From Methanomassiliicoccaceae archaeon (GTDB lineage Archaea > Thermoplasmatota > Thermoplasmata > Methanomassiliicoccales > Methanomethylophilaceae): a stretch of 18,321 nucleotides of DNA. The DNA lies in the NCBI GenBank assembly GCA_009784745.1, contig WQXR01000011.1, positions 1 through 18,321 on the forward strand, in the 5' to 3' direction. Shown one piece after another: positions 13,857 through 18,321 of this stretch (position 1 is the first letter of the stretch; each line of letters opens with the position of its first letter). The notes below the pieces were generated by a model. The model was not told where the DNA came from and did no database searches. It saw only the letters and a list, made by a program, of their open reading frames with translations. Position numbers and translations under genes: made by a program.

Positions 13857-16049
13857 TCATCCGTAGAACGGGATATCATTCCATGATGTCCGTCTTTTCT
13901 TTATTTCCGATCCCATGCTCTCGTAACTTCTCAGCAGTTCCTGATCGACCGAGGGACCGACGTTCTTCAATGCAATGTCAAAATGCTTCATTCTCACAAA
14001 TTTGATATCGGGATCCTCACGGTACGCTTCCATGCCCGCTTCGCGGCATAACGCTTCCAGATCGGCACCGACATAACCTTCGGTGCTCTTTGCGATATCC
14101 TTCAGATCGACGTCTTTCAGGGGCATGTCCTTTGTATGCACCTCCAATATCTTCTTTCTTACCGAAACATCAGGCTGGCCGATGAGTATCAGCTTATCAA
14201 AACGTCCGGGTCTCAGAAGAGCGGGATCGATCATATCCGGACGGTTCGTCGCGCCCATGATCATTACGTTCTTAAGAGATTCGATACCGTCCATCGACGT
14301 GAGCAACTGATTGACGACCTTTTCCCAGCTGGACGATCCGCTCATTCCGCGTTTCGGCGCAATGGAATCGATCTCGTCAAAGAATATTATACACGGGGAC
14401 ATCTGTTTAGCGCGCTTGAATATCTGTCTTATCGCTTTTTCGCTCTCGCCAAGCCATTTGCTTGCGATCTCCGGACCGTTCACGCATATGAAATTTGCTC
14501 CGGATTCGTTAGCTACCGCTTTCGCAAGCAGCGTCTTTCCCGTTCCGGGGGGGCCGTAGAACAACACACCTTTCGCAGGTCTTATCCCCAACCGTTCGAA
14601 TGCTTTCGGGTCCTCCGACGGAATGAACGCTTCCTTTATCTCTTTTTTAACATCATCCAATCCGCCGACGTCCGACCACGTTACTCTGGGAATTTCGACG
14701 ATAACTTCTCTCATACCGCTCGGTTCTATTTCCGACAGAGCCGTAAGGAAATCTTCCATCGTAACTTTCATGTTACTCAGTACGGAAGAAGGGATAGGTT
14801 TGTCAAGATCCAGTTCAGGCAATATCCGGCGCAGACATTTCATCGCCGCTTCGCGCGCAAGTGCAGCGATATCCGCACCTACGAATCCTTGTGTTATTCC
14901 CGATAAATGATCCTTCTTCACATCATCGCCAAGCGGCATACCTCTCAGATGAACGTCCAAAATATCTTTTCTGCCGTTCCTTCCGGGTATGCCGATCTCG
15001 ATCTCACGATCAAATCTTCCGGGTCTTCTAAGAGCGGGATCAATGGAATCCTCACGATTCGTCGCACCGATGACGATGATATCGCCTCTTTCGCTCAATC
15101 CGTCCATTAACGTGAGCAGTTGTGCAACAATTCTTCTTTCCACTTCGCCGTTCACGGAATCACGATTCGGTGCTATTGAATCGATCTCGTCCAAGAATAT
15201 GATACTGGGCGCATTTTCCTCAGCATCGCTGAATATCTTTCTCAGCCGTTCTTCACTTTGGCCGTAGTATTTGCCCATGATCTCAGGGCCCTGGATAGAA
15301 ATAAAATTCGCGCCCGATTCGTTCGCTACCGCCTTTGCTATCAGCGTCTTCCCCGTACCAGGGGGGCCGTAGAGCAACACACCCTTAGGTGCGGTTATTC
15401 CCAGACGCGAGAACAACTCCGGATGTTTCAACGGCAGTTCGATCATTTCCCTTATTTTACGAAGTTCGTCATCCAGTCCGCCGACATCATCGTAGGTTAT
15501 CTGTTCTATTTTATCATCACGTTTGGAGTCGGGTTCATCCTTTATCACTATCTCCGTTCCAGGTCCGATGATAACGGCACCCTGCGGTATCGTGCTTGAA
15601 ACGGAAAAGGTAATTTTTCCGCCCATTAACGCAATATTCGGAACGATGACGTCACATCCCTTCATCACCGGACGGTTGATGACGCCTTTTTTGAATATAT
15701 CCGTAAAATCATCACCGGAACTTATCTTCTTTCCCTGCGGTATATTGGGCGAGAAAACAACTTTATCAGCAATATCAGGAACACATTTCCTTATCTTCAC
15801 AGACTGGTCCATACTGACGCCGGCGTTCGTTCTCGTTAGTCCGTCTATACGTATTATTCCGAGACCTTCGTCCTCCGGACGGCCTTTGAATACTTTTGCG
15901 ACCGTCGTTCTTCTGCCGATTATCTCTATTGTGTCGCCTATCTCGACGTTAAGCCTTGCGCGTGTAGCGGAATCGATACGAGCACGTCCGTTGCCTGCTT
16001 CCGCGGCGCTCACAGCCCTGTCAACCCTTAATTCAACGGTATCGTCCAT
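13857..16049 (-). CDS. cdc48: CDC48/VAT AAA+ ATPase
   Basis: A 730-residue type II AAA+ unfoldase, archaeal VCP-like (VAT in Thermoplasma). The N-domain (about 1-180) opens with the double-psi barrel. In D1, Walker A is GPPGTGKT (228-235), Walker B IIFLDEID (283-290), and the arginine-finger region is RRPGRFDREI. In D2, Walker A is GPPGTGKT (499-506), Walker B IIFFDEID (554-561), followed by LLRPGRFDKL. It threads ubiquitin-less substrates for the archaeal proteasome or remodels complexes. A TATA box (16068-16080) is centred about 25 nt before ATG 16049, so the mRNA is probably leaderless. No proteasome gene is visible next to it. Confidence 0.97.
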   Translation of the reverse strand: MDDTVELRVDRAVSAAEAGNGRARIDSATRARLNVEIGDTIEIIGRRTTVAKVFKGRPEDEGLGIIRIDGLTRTNAGVSMDQSVKIRKCVPDIADKVVFSPNIPQGKKISSGDDFTDIFKKGVINRPVMKGCDVIVPNIALMGGKITFSVSSTIPQGAVIIGPGTEIVIKDEPDSKRDDKIEQITYDDVGGLDDELRKIREMIELPLKHPELFSRLGITAPKGVLLYGPPGTGKTLIAKAVANESGANFISIQGPEIMGKYYGQSEERLRKIFSDAEENAPSIIFLDEIDSIAPNRDSVNGEVERRIVAQLLTLMDGLSERGDIIVIGATNREDSIDPALRRPGRFDREIEIGIPGRNGRKDILDVHLRGMPLGDDVKKDHLSGITQGFVGADIAALAREAAMKCLRRILPELDLDKPIPSSVLSNMKVTMEDFLTALSEIEPSGMREVIVEIPRVTWSDVGGLDDVKKEIKEAFIPSEDPKAFERLGIRPAKGVLFYGPPGTGKTLLAKAVANESGANFICVNGPEIASKWLGESEKAIRQIFKRAKQMSPCIIFFDEIDSIAPKRGMSGSSSWEKVVNQLLTSMDGIESLKNVMIMGATNRPDMIDPALLRPGRFDKLILIGQPDVSVRKKILEVHTKDMPLKDVDLKDIAKSTEGYVGADLEALCREAGMEAYREDPDIKFVRMKHFDIALKNVGPSVDQELLRSYESMGSEIKKRRTSWNDIPFYG

Positions 16050-16067
16050 CGGACGGAGATTGCGTTA

Positions 16068-16080
16068 GATTTATATCATA
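16068..16080 (-). promoter_or_regulatory. TATA box of the CDC48 gene
   Basis: Minus-strand TATGATATAAATC, with its core about 25 nt upstream of ATG 16049. Confidence 0.6.
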
Positions 16081-16102
16081 TGTTCCTTCGTTATGCGGCG
16101 CA

Positions 16103-16345
16103 CTATTCGCGAGGGATCCACACCTCGCGCTCGGAAACAGGGGTGTTCCGAGCATCCCGTATATCATTCAAAAATTCAGGATCGCCCATAAGATAAAGCG
16201 TTTCCCTGATCCCTTCCCAGTCGCTTTCGGAAAGCATAACGACATTGCCTTTTTTCGAAGTTATAACGACGGCTTCGCCGTTCAGTACCGTTTCGATGAT
16301 GTTGCAAAGATCATCCTTTGCTTTGGTCATATCATAATTCTTCAT
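16103..16345 (-). CDS. orphan YefM/Phd-family antitoxin
   Basis: An 80-residue protein aligning without gaps to the antitoxin at 2331-2573 over about 70 residues. Shared features are TKAxxDLxNxIE, VxITxKxGxVVMxSExxWExIxETxYLMGxPE and DIxxxR. No YoeB-type toxin lies downstream: only 53 bp separate its TAG from the CDC48 start. It overlaps the 61-residue gene upstream by 14 nt, which puts it second in its operon where an antitoxin is normally first. It may be an anti-addiction factor, a repressor, or partner of a new toxin (inference). Confidence 0.82.
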   Translation of the reverse strand: MKNYDMTKAKDDLCNIIETVLNGEAVVITSKKGNVVMLSESDWEGIRETLYLMGDPEFLNDIRDARNTPVSEREVWIPRE

Positions 16346-16517
16346 CGGCTAACCAGCCTTCAAGGAATCTTCTTCCATTTTCGAGAAGTTCGTCGGCATC
16401 CGGTATGTTCATTTCCTCCCAACTGGTGTTCAATGCTCTCCTGAACATTTCGTTGAGTTTTTCACCGGCTTCTTTGCCGGAAATGATATGTCCACCACCA
16501 TAAGGATCGGTCGCCAT
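16332..16517 (-). CDS. small acidic protein of unknown function
   Basis: A 61-residue protein (MATDPYGGGHIISGKE ... LADEEL), acidic, predicted largely helical after a Gly-rich start. No family is recognised. A good ribosome-binding sequence (GAGGATGAGA) sits 4-5 nt before ATG 16517, and it overlaps the orphan antitoxin gene by 14 nt. It lies 38 nt after the HTH gene. Its position suggests a partner of the antitoxin-like protein. Confidence 0.62.
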   Translation of the reverse strand: MATDPYGGGHIISGKEAGEKLNEMFRRALNTSWEEMNIPDADELLENGRRFLEGWLADEEL

Positions 16518-16555
16518 AATATCTCATCCTCTGTTTGTTTTCATACAGTGCGGAG

Positions 16556-16954
16556 TCATAACTCCGTGCTGACATGCGGTACAGCATCAGCGACAGAGAT
16601 CACATGCTCGCTGTTACCATCAGGTTCCGTATAAGGCATCTCTATCAGATCATTGAATGCCTGTCCGTATCTTCCGACGATCTCGCTGAGCGTGAATCCG
16701 CTGCTTTGAACCTTCCACGCCGCTCTTCTCCGGAGATTCTTTACAGACCCCTTGGTTATTCCCAGATCTTCGGATAATTCTTCCTGCGTTTCTATGTGAG
16801 GCAGAAGATATGCTCTTGCCTCACGATATGTGAGGTCGCACATTTCCTGAAGCCTCATCATAAGCATGGCATACGAATAAAGCTCCCTCTCTTCGATCTC
16901 TCTGAGACGTTCATTGTATTCAGATGTTGTAATGCGAACATCGCTGCTTTTCAT
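16556..16954 (-). CDS. sigma-region-4-like helix-turn-helix protein
   Basis: A 132-residue protein. The helix-turn-helix ETQEELSEDLGITKGSVKNLRRRAAWKV (about 56-83) has the shape of sigma-70 region 4 or LuxR-like motifs. The N-terminal helices are YNERLREIEERELYSYAMLMMRLQEM, and the C-terminus is acidic. No named family is recognised. A TATA box (16977-16987) on the stop codon of the metallopeptidase gene is about 28 nt before ATG 16954, implying a leaderless message. Confidence 0.72.
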   Translation of the reverse strand: MKSSDVRITTSEYNERLREIEERELYSYAMLMMRLQEMCDLTYREARAYLLPHIETQEELSEDLGITKGSVKNLRRRAAWKVQSSGFTLSEIVGRYGQAFNDLIEMPYTEPDGNSEHVISVADAVPHVSTEL

Positions 16955-16976
16955 ATAACACTAAAAATGACAAACT

Positions 16977-16987
16977 TTTATTTAAAC
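16977..16987 (-). promoter_or_regulatory. TATA box of the HTH gene
   Basis: Minus-strand GTTTAAATAAAA, centred about 28 nt upstream of ATG 16954, within the end of the preceding gene. Confidence 0.55.
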
Positions 16988-17743
16988 ATTACTGTTTTTT
17001 TCATTTTTATCATCGGGTTCAACGAGTCCGGCATCAATCAGCCAATTCCAAGATTCGACGGCGGTTCTCCCTTTGATCTCTTCGGGATATATGTGTGCGT
17101 TGGATATCATTGTCCGTTCGTATTTATCGATGACCGCAGCAACAGCCTTCTCTCCTCTCAAATTGTTCGACATCTCAACATTCCTCGATCCGGTCATAAG
17201 CCGGCGATCGTATTCGTATGCAACTCGCGGATCGAACCCACATATCTTGGAATAATACCCCGACTGACCGGATACGCTGAACCTCCTGGCTGTTGTTTCT
17301 GCGGTCGTCGCTGATTCTTCTACGTTCTTGATGTCGTTAATGTTCCTGAAATATTTCTCACTAACAATAAGTTTGCCGTCGGCATCCGTAGGATATGATG
17401 TACGTACGATCCCTTTTCTTTCATCATCCACTGAACGTAAATGATGTATGAACTCGTGTACTATCTGATCATCTCTGGCGTTCCGTTTGATCCTGATGAC
17501 GGGTGTGAAAATACCTTCTTGTTTTCTCGTATACGATCCCGGTCTGTTCCCTGTAAGCATTTCAACAAGAACTTCTACGCCGTTTTGTTTACACATGGCC
17601 TTTAACTCTCTTTTTGTGAATGCTTCCTTTATAACGCGTTCGATGTTCCTTACATCGCCATCAGAACCCATTATGTCTATGTTTCCTGTCGAACGATCGT
17701 CTCTCAAAGACCTTCTTATGAACTCATTAGCTGTTCCCATCAT
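16982..17743 (-). CDS. putative HExxH zinc metallopeptidase
   Basis: A 253-residue protein with no recognised family beyond a zinc-protease signature: H96-E-F-I-H100 in IVHEFIHHLRSVDDERKG, preceded by a beta strand (TPVIRIKRN). A glutamate-rich helix follows (VEESATTAETTARR, E142, E143, E149), which could supply the third ligand as in gluzincins. An N-terminal helical region (1-60) and a charged C-terminus (KNEKNSNV) flank it. No signal peptide or membrane segment is seen, so it is likely cytosolic. AGAGGA lies 7 nt before ATG 17743, with ATG 17740 as an alternative. A 9+9 inverted repeat lies over its predicted promoter. Confidence 0.72.
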   Translation of the reverse strand: MMGTANEFIRRSLRDDRSTGNIDIMGSDGDVRNIERVIKEAFTKRELKAMCKQNGVEVLVEMLTGNRPGSYTRKQEGIFTPVIRIKRNARDDQIVHEFIHHLRSVDDERKGIVRTSYPTDADGKLIVSEKYFRNINDIKNVEESATTAETTARRFSVSGQSGYYSKICGFDPRVAYEYDRRLMTGSRNVEMSNNLRGEKAVAAVIDKYERTMISNAHIYPEEIKGRTAVESWNWLIDAGLVEPDDKNEKNSNV

Positions 17744-17800
17744 GGCATTTTCCTCTTCTACCGTCAGTGCTGATCGCGCTCATGTCGAACACGAGAGTTT

Positions 17801-17847
17801 GAGAACACGCACAGTTCCGTGTTCTCCGTTTTAATTTTTTTATTATG
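17801..17847 (-). promoter_or_regulatory. promoter and inverted-repeat operator of the metallopeptidase gene
   Basis: GAGAACACG-N8-CGTGTTCTC (17801-17826) is a perfect 9-bp inverted repeat. AT-rich TATA candidates (minus AATTAAAAC, 17828-17836, and ATAATAAAA, 17838-17847) lie next to it. A third GAACACG copy occurs at 17787-17793, 16 nt from the middle one. The layout fits a repressor covering the transcription start (inference). Confidence 0.5.
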
Positions 17848-18093
17848 TTCCGCTATTACTTACTTCAGGGCAACTTAGTTGTTACAATTCATTTCGCGTT
17901 GCTGTTATGTTGTTCCTATATCATAATTCAGCGCTTTAAACATTTCTTACTTAACGGCGCTGGCTTACCGAATTATGCAACGATCAACACACAAAAATTC
18001 CGAACGTCGGCGGCAATGCGCAAACATGTTTATATTCTCCTTTAGCAATCCTTTCGTATATTCCGGCAGGAGATAATAACCGCTCCATACCAA

Positions 18094-18125
18094 TTCTAAT
18101 TCCCTCGAATTCGAGGGAATTAGAA
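18094..18125. repeat. perfect 32-bp palindrome
   Basis: The half-site TTCTAATTCCCTCGAA is followed immediately by its exact reverse complement, with no spacer. Bases outside are mismatched. It could be a dimeric protein site, a cruciform, or an RNA hairpin if transcribed. Confidence 0.9.
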
Positions 18126-18201
18126 ATCACCGGACTCAGTATTTTCCGCTCGTTTCGGTGCTCTTTCCGCATCATGCCTTTAAAAAACCCTTATTTGGGA
18201 A

Positions 18202-18213
18202 GTATTAAATAAG
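18202..18213 (+). promoter_or_regulatory. possible TATA box of tRNA-Lys
   Basis: AGTATTAAATAA is centred about 46 nt before the tRNA 5' end, which would give a precursor leader of roughly 20 nt. It may instead act on the minus strand. Confidence 0.35.
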
Positions 18214-18253
18214 ATGACGGAATGCTCCATGAATACAGCTTTAAACTATCCAT

Positions 18254-18321
18254 GGGTCTGTAGCTCAGCTAGGTAGAGCATCTGGCTTTTAACCAGGTGG
18301 CCAAGGGTTCGAATCCCTTCA
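18254..18321 (+). tRNA. tRNA-Lys (UUU), 3' end cut by the window
   Basis: The acceptor 5' strand GGGTCTG, a D arm with AGCTCAGCTAGGTAGAGC, anticodon stem CTGG/CCAG with loop CTTTTAA (UUU at 18288-18290), and T arm AAGGG-TTCGAAT-CCCTT are visible. The window stops two bases into the 3' acceptor strand (CA of the expected CAGACCC). Confidence 0.94.

Larger units (their letters stand above)
17848..18253. other. gene-poor region with no convincing coding sequence
   Basis: Short frames occur on both strands (17845-18045 plus, 17984-18175 minus), but neither resembles a known family or has clear coding character. The stretch contains a perfect 32-bp palindrome and AT-rich elements near 18202-18212 that could serve the tRNA-Lys or a minus-strand transcript. 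Confidence 0.5.

Noticed and set aside
14136..14906. 256-codon plus-strand frame opposite cdc48
   Set aside because: It is the antisense shadow of a highly conserved AAA ATPase gene; its product resembles nothing.
17845..18045. 66-codon plus-strand frame with a hydrophobic N-terminus
   Set aside because: Hydrophobicity comes from AT-rich sequence; there is no upstream promoter or ribosome-binding sequence and no family likeness.
17984..18175. 63-codon minus-strand frame starting near a TATA-like element
   Set aside because: It includes the 32-bp palindrome, resembles no family and has no clear ribosome-binding site; kept only as a possible transcript.

Overview
The window reads as a piece of an archaeal chromosome of the Thermoplasmatota, most likely a Methanomassiliicoccales-type methanogen or close relative (inference). 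The evidence is a CDC48/VAT-type AAA ATPase, an archaeal Trm56 tRNA methyltransferase, an archaeal Elp3, an HdrD-like iron-sulfur subunit, PRC-barrel proteins and tRNAs with upstream TATA boxes. Many ORFs also have an archaeal TATA box 24-29 nt ahead of their start codon, which implies leaderless mRNAs. One regulator (6900-7400) resembles proteins I associate with Thermoplasmata. No IS element, CRISPR array, rRNA gene or replication origin was seen.

Layout, left to right. 1-744 (-) is the 5' part of an HdrD-like CCG-domain protein, running off the left edge. It is divergent from a cysteine desulfurase (894-2030, +). 2036-2573 (-) is a YefM/YoeB-type toxin-antitoxin pair with a palindrome over its TATA box. 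2668-3666 (+) is a TehA/SLAC1-type membrane transporter. 3756-5740 (+) is an arsenic operon: Cys-rich ArsR, ArsM methyltransferase and a DUF1638 protein, behind a 20-bp operator-like palindrome. 5752-5911 (-) holds tRNA-Met(CAU) and tRNA-Asn(GUU), followed by a small winged-helix protein and a lysine-rich octapeptide-repeat protein with a Cys4 knuckle (6340-6753, -).

6900-8485 (+) is a regulator, trm56 and an HD-domain hydrolase in a tight operon. Its end overlaps a convergent PRC-barrel gene (8426-8746, -). 8874-11153 (+) is a thioredoxin, thioredoxin reductase, HTH/sensor regulator and YdeI-like operon in which every junction overlaps. 11211-13460 (+) is a winged-helix regulator with its own palindrome, a small SH3/Lsm-like protein and Elp3. 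On the minus strand follow a PRC-barrel protein (13475-13711) and the CDC48/VAT ATPase (13857-16049).

16103-17743 (-) is the least familiar part. It is a four-gene run of an HExxH metallopeptidase-like protein, a sigma-region-4-like HTH protein, a 61-residue acidic protein and an orphan YefM-type antitoxin with no toxin beside it. The roughly 500-bp gene-poor stretch after it carries a 9+9 inverted repeat at the metallopeptidase promoter and a perfect 32-bp palindrome. The window ends inside a tRNA-Lys(UUU).

Together the genes serve redox and sulfur/metalloid handling (desulfurase, thioredoxin system, ArsM, HdrD-like), tRNA modification (Trm56, Elp3), protein unfolding (CDC48) and small stress or addiction modules.
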